Positions 34,305 through 48,128 are shown, numbered from the stretch's first letter. The stretch: 64,000 nt of DNA from Anthoceros angustus (GCA_010909165.1 MU008193.1:248001-312000); one strand, 5' to 3'. Made by a program: numbers and translations. Notes: generated by a model not told the origin, from the sequence alone.

Positions 34305-37300
34305 ATGGCGTCATCCTCGTCCAAGCCCCGGACGAGCTCCCCGTTCCGGTTTAGGAAGCCGTCCGGCTTCAATGGCAAGCTCCCCCCTGGTCCTGCCGCT
34401 TCCTCCTCCTCCACGCAGTCTGCTGCCACCAGCGCCATGAAGCCGCTGTCCGGCCGCTCCATCACCCCTAGTCGCCGGAGTCTGTCCCCCGCGCCCCCGG
34501 TAATTACCCCCCAGAAGTACCGCAATGTGAGCTCCACCTCGTCTGCATCCATGGGGGGGAGTCCCAGGACGCCTACATCCGAGAGGACGGATTTTCTGCT
34601 GCGGGCCAAGGAAAACATCTCGGTCACTCTCCGATTTCGACCGCTCAGGTAGATTGGTTCGTGAACCTGCTTCTGTGGCTTGATGTGTTTTGGGAGAGGA
34701 GGTTGCGGGTTTGAGAGATAGGTGGCGTGGGATCGTGATGGAGGGAGCTTACTGGCAATGTGGGATTTTACGGAGAGTCCTGCAGGATCGCACAGTCTCG
34801 GTGTCCTGTCTGGCTTCTGCATGGAGCTTCTGTAGTGGTTTAGTGGACTGCATAGAGCTTTGCTTGCCCTGGCATTAGCGGAAGGTGCATTGAGCATGCA
34901 CTCTCTGCAGCAGTGGAGCCAGAGCAGGATTGCATCGTCCTGGACCAGCTGAATGTTTGACTGTAGTTCCCTCTCTTCCGATGTGCATGGTTAGGGTAAG
35001 TGCATGGTCAGCTGCCAGTGGGACGAGGAGAGCGTTGTGTTTGGTAATACGTGGTGCGTGATTGTGGCCTCAGTGCGCGGGAAATTCAACGGGGAGATGA
35101 AGTAGCCTGGTATGCAGATGGGGACACGACTGTACGCAGCGAATTCAATCCTTCTACTGCATATGCGTTTGGTATGAGGCATTTGGCAACCTGTTACTTT
35201 TGCGTGAATGCAAGTAGTGAGGGCTGCTTGTCCAGTACTATGTGGCCAGCTTCTCGGCATTCAGCTTAATGCAACACCCATTGCAATGTTTGATTTGGCT
35301 TCCACTCCTTTCTGACAACGCAGATAGAGTATTTGGGCCAGCTACAACGACGAGGGGTGTCTATGATGTAGCTGCACAGCATGTCGTTCAGGGTGCCATG
35401 GAGGGTGTGAATGGTAAGCTCTCTGCTTAGTCACTCCATCCCCATTCTCTATGATGTTTGCAGCGTGGGCTGCCTGTGGATCTAGGACTGACACAATGAC
35501 CGCTTGCCGTGAGTTCACCAGGGACTGTCTTTGCTTATGGTGTAACGAGCAGTGGGAAGACCCATACCATGCACGTGAGTGGTAGTGTTGTTCCTAGGAT
35601 TCCACTGTTTAGTGTGGGGCTCGGAGTCTTACACACCTGAGGTCCAGAAGATAGGGAGAGCCTGGTTCGCTGATATCCGTGGTGCCAACAGGGGGATCAG
35701 AAGTCGCCTGGAATCATTCCACTTGCTGTCAAGGATGTTTTCAGTATCATCCAGGAGGTGAGTATCAACATCCTGCCCTTGCAGCATGCATGATGCTTAT
35801 TGCGGTAGTTAAATGATGACTCAGTTCTTTGCAATTGACTTTCAAACTCTCGATCTCTGGCAGACACCAAGTCGTGAATTCCTTCTTCGTGTGTCCTATC
35901 TTGAGATCTACAATGAGGTCCGTACGGCTCTCCACATGGTGAATGTTCGAGGTTCCTGGGATGGCTGTCCTGGGATGTCTCAATCAGCAGTCTTGTATGT
36001 GCAGGTTATCAATGACCTCCTGGACCCTGCTGGCCAGAATCTCCGTGTTCGGGAAGATGCACAGGTCTGGTTTCTGCCTAGAACTATGTTGGTACCCCCT
36101 CTGCTTTCTTGTCATGTACCTGAAAGTCTTTGACACGTGTCTTCTTTTAAGTTACAGGGTACCTATGTGGAGGGGATCAAGGAGGAAGTTGTTTTGTCAC
36201 CGGCACATGCACTTTCTCTCATTGCTGCTGGGGAAGGTGACGCACTGGACTTGACTGCAGGATGAGGTTTACCCTGGTGCTCGATCGGATTGAATGAGCA
36301 CTCATCAGTTGCATATATTTGCATGGCTGATGCAGAGCATCGGCATGTTGGATCAAATAACTTCAACCTCCTCAGTAGTCGAAGCCATACTATTTTCACT
36401 CTGGTACAAATCAAGTCCGTGAGCTTGGGTTGCAGAGCATGTGAGGCACAAGTGTCCAAGTTTTGTTTTCCCTTTTTGCAGACAGTGGAGAGCAGTCCAC
36501 GAGGAGAAGGTTATGGCGAAGAAGATGTTACCCTGTCTCAACTGGTAAGCCTTTTGTCTGCAAATGCTATGAGAGAGTTAATTGGTAGGCGGGGAAAAAC
36601 CTTAGATCGTGCTGTGGTAGTACTGCATGCCCCATCATTAAAAGCTATTTTTTTAGTTCAAATGTGCTGCGAGTGAGCTGACAACCCTATCCCTTGGTGC
36701 AGAATCTTATTGATCTTGCTGGCTCAGAAAGTTCAAAGACTGAAACCACCGGCCTGAGGAGGAAAGAGGGATCTTACATCAACAAGAGTTTGCTTACACT
36801 TGGAACCGTGAGTTGTTTGCCGTATCCTGATTGAGGGTTTGGTTATGGGATTGTTTGAAGTGCCCAGTAGCAAAATGTGACATGTCAATTCTGTGTCCGA
36901 ACCCTGCAGGTTATAGCAAAGCTGAGTGATGGGAAGGCATCACATGTACCATATAGGGATTCAAAGCTGACCCGTCTGTTGCAGTCTTCTCTGAGTGGGC
37001 ATGGCCGAATCTCGGTACTCTTGAAGCTTCACTTGCAGCGGTTTCCTTGAAGATTGGAAAAGCTGTTAATTGCCTGGCTTCCGTGAGAACTTCTGAGATG
37101 TTTGTATTCATAACAACTGTTTTTGCGTCTGTGGGCAGCTGATTTGCACAGTAACACCAGCTTCCAGCAACAACGAAGAAACTCACAACACATTAAAATT
37201 CGCTCACAGGGCCAAGCGTGTGGAGATACAGCTGGCTTCGAACAAGGTTGCTTAGCTGGTTATGTGTTGTTAGGTGGAAGTCGAATGTGTCTGTGTATAA

Positions 37301-40300
37301 TGGCTATTAATTCTCTGTGAACCTGGTCCTACCCACAGATCTTAGATGAAAAGTCGCTCATCAAGAAGTATCAAAGAGAGATTAGTAGTTTGAAGCAGGA
37401 ACTGGAGCAGTTGAAGAGAGGCATTCTGGAGAAACCTTACCTGGGTACTTCTAGTCAGGACGACTTGCTCACATTGCGTCAGCAGGTAATCAAAAACATT
37501 GATTTTTCTTTTTAACAAGTTCTTCAAGGCTGATGGGGAGCTGGTCAAGCAACCTTTTTCTGACCTCTTGTCACAACAGCTTGAAGCTGGACAGATCAAA
37601 ATGCAATCAAGATTGGAGGAAGAAGAGCAAGCGAAAGCTGCGCTTATGGGAAGAATACAAAGGCTCACAAAATTGATCTTGGTCTCCACCAAAAACTCGA
37701 TTCCCCCTGTAGTGAAGATGCTAGATAAACCTTTGCCTCGCCGACGTCATTCGTTTGGAGAAGAAGAGGTACCGATCACTAGTTAGGGGTTGACGTTTGA
37801 TGAAATTATTCCGCTCCAAGTTGTTAACTTTTGGATGTGTGTTGACAACTTTGCTGTCTTTCAATGCAGTTAGCGTATCTCCCAGATAAAAGGCGGGAGT
37901 TGGCATACGAAGATGAGGAGGAGTCCAATCATGGTGGGCCAGACTCAGAACAATCAGGTGAAGGAAAGGGTGAGAACAACAGTGTCGAAGACGCTGTTAG
38001 GGAAGAAAAGAAGTCAAAGAGGCGTGGCATGCTAGGCTGGTTCAAGCTTCGAGTAAGTATCAACCTTGTCGAACTCATTGGTGTGATCGTCCGAATGGCT
38101 CAGATACTTAAGGGCCTCTTGGCTGCTCGGCATGATGTACTGATTTGTTATCTCCTCACTCTCCGTACAGCGAAACGAACACATTCTCAGCCCTGCAAGC
38201 AGTCTCGACCATGACAACTCGCCAAATGGATCAGTCGGGTCAGGCATATCCCCAGCTGTGCAGTTCGAGCCAACTTTTGATCTCAAGGGAGGGCGTCGAA
38301 AGTCTTTCAGTAGGAGAGTCGATGAGCTTGCACCTGTTGATTCCTTTCCTGAAGCCACACAAGCGGGTGAACTGTTTAGTGCAACAGTTAGAGGACGGAG
38401 ACCCCCTCCTGTAAGTGCCCTTGCAAGCCAAGTCGATATTTTGCAAGTCATGCATGCTTTCTGCCTGGCTGCTAAGCCCGTATGAACACGCCTCCTTTGC
38501 AGACTGGAACAACCATGGTCGACCAGATGGATCTTCTGCGCGAGCAAATAAAAATGGTTGCTGGGGAATTGGCGTTGTGTACCAGCTCTCTGAAGCGGTT
38601 GTCCGAGCAGAATCTCAAGAATCCCGAGGACATTCAGCTCCAAGTTTGTTTCAGAACCGGTCAATCACCCTCATTACATGTTTTAAGATCGCTGGATGTC
38701 ATCTTAATTTCCGGGCTTGTTGTATCAGGTTCAAATGCAAAAGACCAAGGAAGAAATCCAGGAGAAGAAGAGGCAATTGCGTCTCCTGGAACAGCGAGTA
38801 GTAGGCACCTCAGACAATCCAGTCAGTACTAATTCACCGTTTGAGCTGTCCCAGGTACTTCATTCTGTGCTGTGCTATGTTTCAAGCCATTGAGTTTGTG
38901 GAGAGTGCAGGTAGTGTTTTTGGTAAACGTGGCTTGCTGATTTGGACCTGCCTTTCTCTGTAGACGATTGTGAAGCTTACTAGTCAGCTCAACGAGAAGG
39001 CGTTCGATCTGGAGGTAGCACTTGAAACCGTTCGTACTTAAGTGGGTGGTTTCCTTGAATTATGTATAATCCACTAATGTAATCCACGTGTGACGGTGCA
39101 GATTAAGAGTGCTGATAACAGAATTCTCCAAGAGCAGCTCCAAGCCAAGGTACTCTCAAGTCTGAGCCGTGAGTCACTTTTGCACAGAGAGTTAAGATTT
39201 GTCAAAGTTACTCATGTAAATCATGTCTTTGTGCATAACAGACAACCGAAATCAATGAGTTGCAAGACACAGTTACATCGTTACGACAGCAGCTGAAATC
39301 CGCGATTGAAAAGCCGCTGCAGCACAAAAGAATTCGCAGTTTCATCGAGAATAACGAAGACGTAGGTGGCTGGCTGAGCACTGGTTGCCTATCTGGGGAA
39401 TTGCGCTTTGTTGAAGGTGGAGCCGACGCTGATGCTGGTGCATCTCAAGATTTCAATTCAAGGGGTAGCTCCAAGGATCTCGACACCGACGCAAGCTTAC
39501 AAGCCCAAGTCATCTTACAGGCATGAGCCTTGCATCTTCCCTGTGTAAAGTCGACACAAACTGCTTGTTGCTAACAATTGGAGCTCTTGAATTCAGGCGG
39601 CTGAGATTGAGCAGCTTAAGCAGGAGAAACTTCGTTTGGCGGAGGAAAAGGCAGACCTAGAGATCCGCTGTGAGAAGAATTCTGATGATGCAGCTTATGC
39701 AAAGGAGTTGGCGTCAGCCGCTGCTGTGGAGCTGAAGAACTTGGCTGAAGAAGTTACAAAGTTGTCCTTCCAGAATGCCAAGCTGTCAAATGACCTTGCC
39801 AATGCGCAAGATCTTGCTTACACCAGGCTGTCAGCTAAAGCCCTGCCAAGTAATGGACACTTCAAGCTCACGGCAAACGTCGAAACTCAAACAGACAGTG
39901 AACTTGGTCAAGCCAATGGGGCGGCCAGGTTTCTGGCAGAGACACCGCAGCCTTTTGACGATATTGACCTATGGAGACTTGACTCCGACGATGCTGTAAT
40001 TCAGTTGAAGAACGAACTTGAGACCATGAAGCATGAGCAGTCGCTCTTGAAGTCCCGACTAGAGGAGAAAGAGGAGTCTGAGTCAGATTTGCAGAGTAGA
40101 GTTGAGGAAGCAAAGCAGCGGGAGGTAGACTTAGAAAATGATCTTGCAGGCATGTGGGTTCTTGTGGCTCAATTGAAGAAGGAGCGGGAAGCATTAGAGC
40201 AGTTGCACGCAGATACAGAAGACCATCAAATTAACGGAGACACTGCTCTGAGACCTCTCAGCAACGGGAACAAAGTGAAGGGAGCCGATGAAGATACGGC

Positions 40301-41088
40301 TCTTGATGACCTGAGGGCTTGCCTCGAAGATGAAAGGCGCCGAAATGCTGAGCTTGATGCACTCGTCTCACAGTTGAAGGCATGCCCTTCTCCAGCACTC
40401 ATTTTCTCTGTCACTTCATCACCTGAATGCAGACTGACCACGATGCTTTGTGTCTTTGATGTAATTGCCAGAAAGGCAAAATGATTCTAACCTCTTCTTA
40501 GCGTCAGTACAGAGTGAGGATTTGGATGGACTGAGCATGGCAACTCTGGAAGATCTTTCGAACCTTCATGTTGAAGCCTTGACCAAACTATGTCAAGCAA
40601 AGGTCTGCCTCTCCCCTTTCCCTGAAGCATGAAAAGTAACAACAATATTAGCTGACAGTGCGCACTGACTGATGCCTTGTCCAGACGGGAATAACAACTC
40701 AAAATACACAAATCTTTCTGAACTTTGCAGGCTCGAGAGCAAGAGAGATCGGAGAAGGATCGTGGTCGAGAGCTTCACTCCAAAATTCAGTACGACATGG
40801 GCGCCCTGGGAAGTGACCAGCTCTCGGCGGATGAAGACAGAAATGGCCATGTCTGCAAAGTCTGCTTCGAATCTCCGACTGCTGCAGTTCTGCTCCCATG
40901 CCGCCATTTTTGCTGTAAGCAGTTTCTCTCTTCTGATCGGCCCCTTCCGATAACGCTGTCAATTAGTAATGAACTAAAGTGTATCTTGGGTTGCATCTGC
41001 AGTGTGTAAACCATGTGCTATTGCTTGCACAGAATGCCCATTATGCCGAAGTGCAATTGCAGACAGAATCATCACCTTCACATCGTAA
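34305..41088 (+). CDS. KIN7: Kinesin-7 with C-terminal RING finger
   Basis: This is a microtubule motor of the plant KIN-7 group with a C-terminal C3HC4 RING, like Arabidopsis MKRP2/KIN7D. About 26 exons, nearly all with GT-AG introns of about 50-150 bp, give about 1,279 residues. A Ser/Pro-rich head (1-104) precedes the motor, which starts at [11 protein letters not shown]. The P-loop is [10 protein letters not shown] (about 184-193). Switch I is in [12 protein letters not shown] and switch II is [12 protein letters not shown]. Then come long coiled coils ([38 protein letters not shown]). The RING is [20 protein letters not shown] plus [14 protein letters not shown], and the protein ends ITFTS. 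The start ATG is at 34305. The introns after 39520 and after 40379 seem to begin with GC. Borders near 40.4-40.5 kb are the least certain. Confidence 0.93.
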
Positions 41089-41931
41089 CCATCGGTGAGT
41101 ACTAGTCAGTTTCCACAAGTTCTTGAATCCTTGACTGTGGCAAACTCCGCAGGAGCTGTCAGCTAATAGCTTTCCCCGTTGGGTTTCATAGGTTCTGAAG
41201 GCTATGGAACTTGCAGATTTCCTCTTGCGTTTAATTATTGTTTTTGTATGGGACTTGAGGGGGTTTTCATCCCTCCTGGCGTATTTGCCTCCCACCCATT
41301 CTTGTAAAGATCGATACCAGCTGCTAACTTGGTTCTCGTAAGAACAACCTTCGGAAAAAGTGTTCCTTTTTTGTAGCATAGTTAGGTAGGTTAGTGTTGT
41401 ATCTTATCGTTGGTTCGCGATTAGGTTGACTTGTAGCTTTCTCCAGCAGGAGCAGTAAATCGTAGTTTTGAAAGCGGGTTGGTTACTCTATTGTGAGACC
41501 AAATATACTTTGCCACGCCGTCAGCCAGCAGCGAACAAAAAATCCTATCTTCCACAACATAGGTGTTCCAGGATGAGAGAATTGTAAGCTTCACACAGAC
41601 GACATTCGTCAGCGGGTGCTGCTGTTCACACATTATCAACACTGTTCGTAGGTAAGAACGGAGTTGAGGAAACGAGATGACAAATAGGTGTGCAAATGGG
41701 TGAAGAAAAGACGCCTTTTCCATTTCTAGTATACAAAACATTTTCCAGATGTTGAGAATGCAACATCAAATGCAATGTGTGAGACTGCTATTCACAGATC
41801 AGCGATTCCTGTTTCAAGGCAATGCTAGTGTCCGGGTTAGTTGGTGAATCTTGCTGGGGTATGAGGAAGCCCCAGGGAGGGCGCACAGCCTGCACACCAA
41901 TTAAATGTGGAACTGCAGGTTAAAGCCACTT

Positions 41932-44342
41932 CTAAACCAAGCTATTCTGGTTATGAGAGAGGAGAGGCCTGAGTTCTGATTTTCCCCTGGGTGTCCCATG
42001 CAGTGTCTCACAATGCTGACCACTAGCTAGTAGGGAATAGTTTTTAAAACCCTTGACATCCAGAATAACTTCCTTCATGTATAATACATCCTCACCCCCC
42101 GCCCGACCTAATTTCCCTCTAATCCCACCATCACTTACTGGTCTGTCAAAACTTAGTTTTGGAGAAGCTTGGGTTTCTAAGCCACAGCAAGAATCACCAA
42201 AACCTTTTTTGTTAGAACTCACAAACCTAGGGGATCGCTGTTGGGCGTCTCTCCACTGTGAAGTCACCAGAGGCATGCAGCTGTCTACAACACTTGGGGT
42301 TGTGTCGAATCCGGCGGAGGGCCGGGGAGATATCTCCGACAAGGGGTGACTACTCTGGGTCGTGTTACAGTCTTTGGCCATTCCGCCACTTGCTGTTGGT
42401 TTTATGGTACCCAAGTCTTCGAAGTTAAAACTTGACATGCCGGGATTTTGTACAATAACCAACATTGGCCTTGGTCCTGCACCCTTGCAGTTGCCGACAG
42501 AAGTTGGCTGCCCAAACAACAAGACAGTCCAGTCAGTACCACGGCAAAAAGAACCAGGATGTACATCCAAGGCAACAACAACGTATCAAATAGAGCAACT
42601 TGGGATTGGGAAGGTACCACTCCAATATGCCATTCTTTGAAGTCCAGGTTGTTGAAGTCCTTCTGGTTCATTTCCTGCGATATAACAAGGGCAAGAGTCT
42701 TTAACCTATACGTGGAAACAAAACAAGAGCCTGTGCTTAAAAGAATTCTGTATGCTCGGCGAGAAGCTGGAGACTTACAACGCTGTAGATTGGCGGCAAA
42801 ACACGTTGTCCTGAGGAGTGTAAGGTAGGAATAACAGTGAAGAAGGGTGTCAACTCTCGTGACCTAAAAGTCCACCTGCACACGACCGAGCAGGCAGACA
42901 AAGTTGACGGATTGCCCTTTGGAAGCCTCCAAGCAGGCCACTCCAACGTGCAAGAAACGAAACCCACAAAAAGCCTGTGATGCACTTGCATACCCAATGT
43001 AGAAAAAAATGCCAATCTCTGTCCACTCTCGTACAAGAAGGCGCATCCAATACTCGTTAGCGACGCCGTCAGCTCTAGCGTGCATCTACAGAATCACGAG
43101 AACACAATGAGCACCAACAACTTGAAACAGCCAGAAGTTGTAAACGACCGCCTGAGAAAAAAGCAACTGCTCACCAAAATCTCAGCGACAACCATCATAA
43201 GCATAGCCCCCTGGAACTTCCTGAACAAGTCGAATGGTGCTGGTTAGAGAGAAACTCCTTCAGAACATGATAAAATCAATTCGCTCTTTGAAAGGAAGTA
43301 AGGAATGCATACTTGAACATAGTGTACTTTGTGTAGATGGCTGTGTGCATCATGTGCACACCTTCGTCTTGTATATGCTGCAGCTGGTCTCTCAACACAG
43401 TGAGGTTGCGAGAGACGTGAATGAAGATCACGTACAGCATAATCAGATATATCAGCACAACAAGAATCTGCAAAAGAAACGGTGACGATCATCGTCGGGA
43501 CTACATCCATATCAGTGTGAGAGCTATTTCCATATCTCAAGAGAAACCTAAGAGCACAGAATACTAATGCAGCAAAAGTAGCTGAGCAGTACCAACAGAA
43601 GTCCCTGACAAACTTACCGCAAATTGAGGCACAGCAGCCTTGTAGCCGGTGAGAGTCAGGTATAGGAGTGAAGCAAGTCCGGCAATACTACGCCGTTCAG
43701 CAATAGAGAGCTGCTCGTGCATAATGCAATAACCGTGGGATATCAAGAGGAATGCAATGAAACAGGCTGTTTCGAAGAAGATTCGAGATACGAAGACCCC
43801 GAATGCAACCCAGAATGAGCAAGTGCTCAAGTTGAGGCATGAGTACCTGCAATTTCAAATAGAACTCGTCAAGACAAGCTTCTGATCGCATACTTGCCAC
43901 GGTGCTATCACAGACTGTACACATTCGACGATTTAAGAGCAGACACCGCAGGTAGCCATCCATCAACTTACCAAAAAACGAAAGAGAGCCCCAGAACTAG
44001 TGCTTTCAACACAGGCACTGCCGTCAAAATCCATTGCAGATTGCTGGTCTGTTCAAGGTGGCATGCAACAGCTTAGAGTCGCAAAACCAGCATACCAAGT
44101 CCTGCCGAGCAACACAACTAGCTAGCACTGAGGAGGGGGACATCCCAGATGTCGTTGCATGAGAGGAGACTGGGCCGTACCTGCCATCGACGTTTGCTCC
44201 ATGTGTTCAGAGTCCACACGCCGACCAACACAGTCCATATCATGAGCAATCCAAAGAAGAGGAAGGGCAAAGGCCTGTAGGATTCCTCCCATTCAGTCGT
44301 ACTGGAAATCGGCTTCGGTCCATGAGTAACGGCTGCGTCCAT
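41932..44342 (-). CDS. Multi-pass membrane protein, IRP/GOST-like seven-TM type
   Basis: Nine exons join in frame to 488 residues: 44342-44181, 44048-43972, 43846-43618, 43467-43313, 43220-43175, 43085-42994, 42875-42779, 42674-42618 and 42483-41932. Hydrophobic helices include LPFLFFGLLMIWTVLVGVW, ILTAVPVLKALVLGLSFVFW, ACFIAFLLISHGYCIM and ILVVLIYLIMLYVIFI. The blocks LISHGYCIMHEQLSIAERR, YLTLTGYKAAVPQFA, YTKYTMFKKFQGAM, YWMRLLVREW and WTFRSRELTPFFTVIPTL match plant proteins with an intimal-thickness-related-receptor-like domain. Their biochemical role is unclear; Golgi or endomembrane location is inferred. The long last exon (183 residues, polar) is not conserved as far as I can tell, and its acceptor is uncertain. 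The gene is convergent with the kinesin. Confidence 0.82.
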
Positions 44343-47300
44343 GATGCTGACAGCCTTTCACCTACGATCCAAACGATTCAAATGCTTTCCAAATGCCCGA
44401 GTCCTAAAGAGAAGCTTGCATAGCTTCACCAATGATGGTTGATGATCATCGGGCTGAATCCCTCGTTGTCCACAGTCCGCCAATACTGGCCAATACACTT
44501 GACATCCCCAGTCCTGACAGCTCGCAATATTCGTACCATGTGGAAGCTGGTTTCCAGCAACCTGTAGGCTTTCCAAAAGGCAAGCCCAGGACAGAGAGGC
44601 CTGTCGCCTTTCTTCGGATAGCTAGCTTTTCGCTTTTGGTTGGCTAGCTTTCAGTAGCAATCCAACGGAAGTCGCTCACTCCCTGCTCGGTGCAACAAGA
44701 CAACGCTCAGAGAAAGCGAGCGTTTCGGAAGCTGCTTGCTGTCCAGAGGTGGTCCCGTGGATTACTTGCGAGAACCCGGTAGCCTCCACGGAATCCAACA
44801 ACGCCAGCACTTCAATTCCAAGGACAATCCAGCCGCTAGGACATCCAACACTGCAGTCCTGAACAGAACGCGGCGGCAGACGCTTTCAGAGTCGACAATT
44901 GCAAGGAGATGAGTCCTAAAAGCACCGCGATCGTAATCAACACCCGTGTGACCCGTGCCGCAAAGCCTCACCAACATACAGCTGCCATGCACACAGGATC
45001 CCCGAGTCACCGGAAGTAACACATGGAGGAGCTTCCCCCGCCATCCATTGGCCGTCTAAAGCATCATCTCCGCAAATACTGGTCCAAAATTGAAAGCGAG
45101 CGCAACAGTTGCGACCCCAGGCAGATCGTAACCCTGCACTCACAGGGCACTGCCACTTGCCACCTTACGCTCCGTCCGTAATGCCGTCCAACGCCTCTCA
45201 CACACACGCATCCTCCCTCTCCGCCAATGCCAATTCCATCTCTCTCAATCCAAATCGCACAAAGTCTTCCCCGGATCTCCCAAACCCGCGCGTCCGCGCA
45301 CACAATTCTCCGGATCGAGTACCACAGCACTCAACTACCATTTCAAAAACGCCTTCAACATCCAATGCGCCTTCCAATTCTCCAGCCACACATCACCAAC
45401 TCAAACCACATTCCATTCCCTCACCGAAATCAGGCCAGCGCCAGACACAAAACGGCAACGGCGTGCAGGATCCCGACCTCCCAGGCATCAAACAACACAA
45501 AAACGGCACAACAATTTTCCTCCACTCTACTCTCCCGACCCTGCCCCTCCCCGAGCACTAAACCAGACCTGCAGCCGCGCATACTCCACAATCCAAAATT
45601 CCCCCGGCAACACCCCCGCCGTTCTCCACGAATTTAACACCGAGATCTCGCAATCCGGCTGCCGCGAAACCTCAGCAAATTGGAGCGCCGATCGCAGCAC
45701 AAGCACACACAATCACTCTCACACGCACAAAACAGCCACAACATGGGATAATGCGGCCTCCGCTCTTCGGCCGCAACAGGCAGGAGACAGCGCTGCGCTG
45801 CGGTGCGCTGCGGTGCGGCCGAGCAGGCGAGGCGGGCAGACAGGAAAGGACAGGACGAGGAGGGAGGGGGAGAAGGCGCGGTAGAAAAAGGGAGAGGGAG
45901 CGGGAGGGGGGCGGAGGCGGAGGCGAGCAAGTGAAAGCGAGGCAGCGTGTGTGCGAGGAAGGCAGCAGAAACGAGGGGGAAGAGAGGGTAACCGTTTGGC
46001 GAGTCTCGCAAACCAGGCAGACTAAGACGTTCCCAAGGCAGCCAGGGTGTGGGTCAGGCGGAGCGGGACGTTCTAGGCCTGGCTGCCTTGTATGGGGGAC
46101 AACTGACGGTCTGGCATCTGATCCGTTCTGCCTCCAAAATATTCATTTTCCCTCATCATTCCTGTAACCGTACCCTTGCGCCTATCCGCTATCCGCCCGG
46201 GAGGAACTCGGCTAGGCTAAGCTTTTAGCTTTTAGCTTTTAGCCCCGGTTAATCTAACGTTGCTCCTCCTAAACATATCAAACGTTCCAAGAAGCGCAAA
46301 AACGGAGCGTGCTTGATGGACCCCCCCAGGACCCGCTTCCACTCCCATTTCGGTCATTTTTGGGAGCAAAAAATGACCCATCAGGACTTTGACGAATCCT
46401 TCACATCGAATCCCGCGGTAACCCATTTGACCCAGCTTCGGTTTTTGGCGGTCATCACTTCTACCTTTGAAATGGTGGAATGATGGCGGGCGCCTCGTTT
46501 GCGTAACATACACCGTTCCGAAAATACACACAAGTCTTAAGCTAATTCTCTTATCTCAAGATAAGAGGGCTGGCTTTGGATTCCGCATCCCGCATCAAAG
46601 CTTGTGAAATAATACTGCCTAGGTATTTATCTAGGGGATAGGTATAAAAAACGCACTCCTTGTAATCTTGTCAATCTATATTAAGTAGGAAAATTTAAAA
46701 AAATCTTAATTCTAATATTTATAGGTAAATTAAAATTTTATAGAGAAGTATATAGTAGTATACATGAAAAACATTGTGTCTCTTTGTAGAGGTACATTGG
46801 CACTTCAAAACTTGAAAGGAAAAGAGTAAGAGAGATTGGCTCTTGAGCTAAGTATGTAAGTTGAAATGACAATGATAAGCTTTTTTCTTTCACAATCCAA
46901 AATATAAAATGAGATGTTTACGCCCATTTTGTTTTCAATTTTGTTTCATGTAGATGATGTGCATTGTGTATTTCTGGATAGTGAGTCACCTTTTGTGGAT
47001 TTTGGATCGAAAGAAAAACAAAGATATGCTTATGAGAGAGAATTTTTTCAGTATGTATAATATTGATGATTTTTTGGAGGCAAAAAAAGAACTTTCAATC
47101 CAAGTAGGTTTCTTCACTTGGATATAATTGCATGAAATTTGGATTGCTCAAAACAGTTCCAATTGAATTTTCCATACATGAAAGAATTGTTGTGTGTTAA
47201 CACATTCTCGTGAGATTGACAACAGGTAGCAGAAATCAAATCAAAATAAATAGGAAATCCTGAAATAATTTGAAGATGATATGACCAAAACATGTTGAAA

Positions 47301-47414
47301 GATTGTTCCTGGATGTACATATATGAACAACCTTTATAGATATTGTTCTGCATATCTTAATACGAAATTTCTGCTTAACTTTTGTGTTCCAAGTGGATTG
47401 TGAAAGACTTCAAA
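44343..47414. other. Intergenic region, GC-rich then AT-rich
   Basis: No exon is recognised. Around 45.75-46.0 kb there is a strongly purine-biased GAGG-rich stretch. From about 46.56 kb composition drops sharply to AT-rich and stays so through the open frame at 47.4-48.1 kb. AGCTTTT repeats three times near 46.22 kb. Confidence 0.5.
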
Positions 47415-48128
47415 ATGCATCCTACGATTCGAAAAGGTAGGCCCGGCCGCAATCGCACAAGGCAAATTGATTTTCCCTTCTATGAACATACTATGCCCCC
47501 GCCTCCTAATGAGGCAAAGGACGCTCACGACTATGTAGCCAAGACCTCACTTCCAGATCCATTGGGCATTAGATATGAAAGAAAATGGGTAAACCCTGGG
47601 ATAGATCCTAGTCCCCCTAAGTTTTGTAGGCTCTATGCTCACGGATATGTGTTCAACACATGTGAGAGAGACGATATGTTTCTCCTTCCTGAAAATCGTC
47701 GACTACAATGTTTCTATTTTCCCAAACTTCCTATAGAAGATAAGAAACTAGTATTTCTAACAAGAAAAGCAAGAATACACAAACGAGCCGCTTCCTTTTT
47801 TGCAAGGGAAGAATTATGGGGAGCTTGGGATATAGACTCACACATAGATAGAAAAGCCAAAGATGAGACACTAAAACAAGAGTATGCCCAGGCTATGAAT
47901 CACACCAAGTGGTATTACCTCAAGAATAAAGGACCAATTGACAGACTGCGTGAGCTACATAGGAGAGGGGAATCCAATTACCGGTCTTGGCAGCCCCCAG
48001 TCACTCCACCAAAACCAGTCAGGCAGCTGAAAACAAGGCAAGAATGGGATGTAGACCAAATTGCCCAGCTCAAGCACTGGAGACCTAACATGGACGACCT
48101 CATCAGCCGAGGATTTGTCTACGTCTGA
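47415..48128 (+). CDS. Hypothetical basic protein, 237 aa, intronless
   Basis: One open frame of 237 codons starts at the first ATG (47415), with an in-frame TAA about 40 bp upstream. The protein is basic and rich in Arg, Lys, Pro and Trp. It has no signal peptide or membrane helix that I can see. Segments such as RKGRPGRNRTRQIDFPFYEH, LYAHGYVFNTCERDD and FFAREELWGAWDIDSHIDRK look like a folded, conserved protein rather than noise. The frame ends in TGA. It sits inside an AT-rich island unlike its neighbours. I do not recognise the family. A nucleus-encoded organellar ribosome or RNA-binding protein is one guess from charge and length. It may also be one exon of a longer gene. Confidence 0.6.
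   Translation: MHPTIRKGRPGRNRTRQIDFPFYEHTMPPPPNEAKDAHDYVAKTSLPDPLGIRYERKWVNPGIDPSPPKFCRLYAHGYVFNTCERDDMFLLPENRRLQCFYFPKLPIEDKKLVFLTRKARIHKRAASFFAREELWGAWDIDSHIDRKAKDETLKQEYAQAMNHTKWYYLKNKGPIDRLRELHRRGESNYRSWQPPVTPPKPVRQLKTRQEWDVDQIAQLKHWRPNMDDLISRGFVYV

Noticed and set aside
33724-34440. 238-codon plus-strand frame before the kinesin
   Set aside because: Ser/Pro/Ala/Arg-rich, out of frame with the kinesin start, in a GC-rich 5' region. No domain visible.
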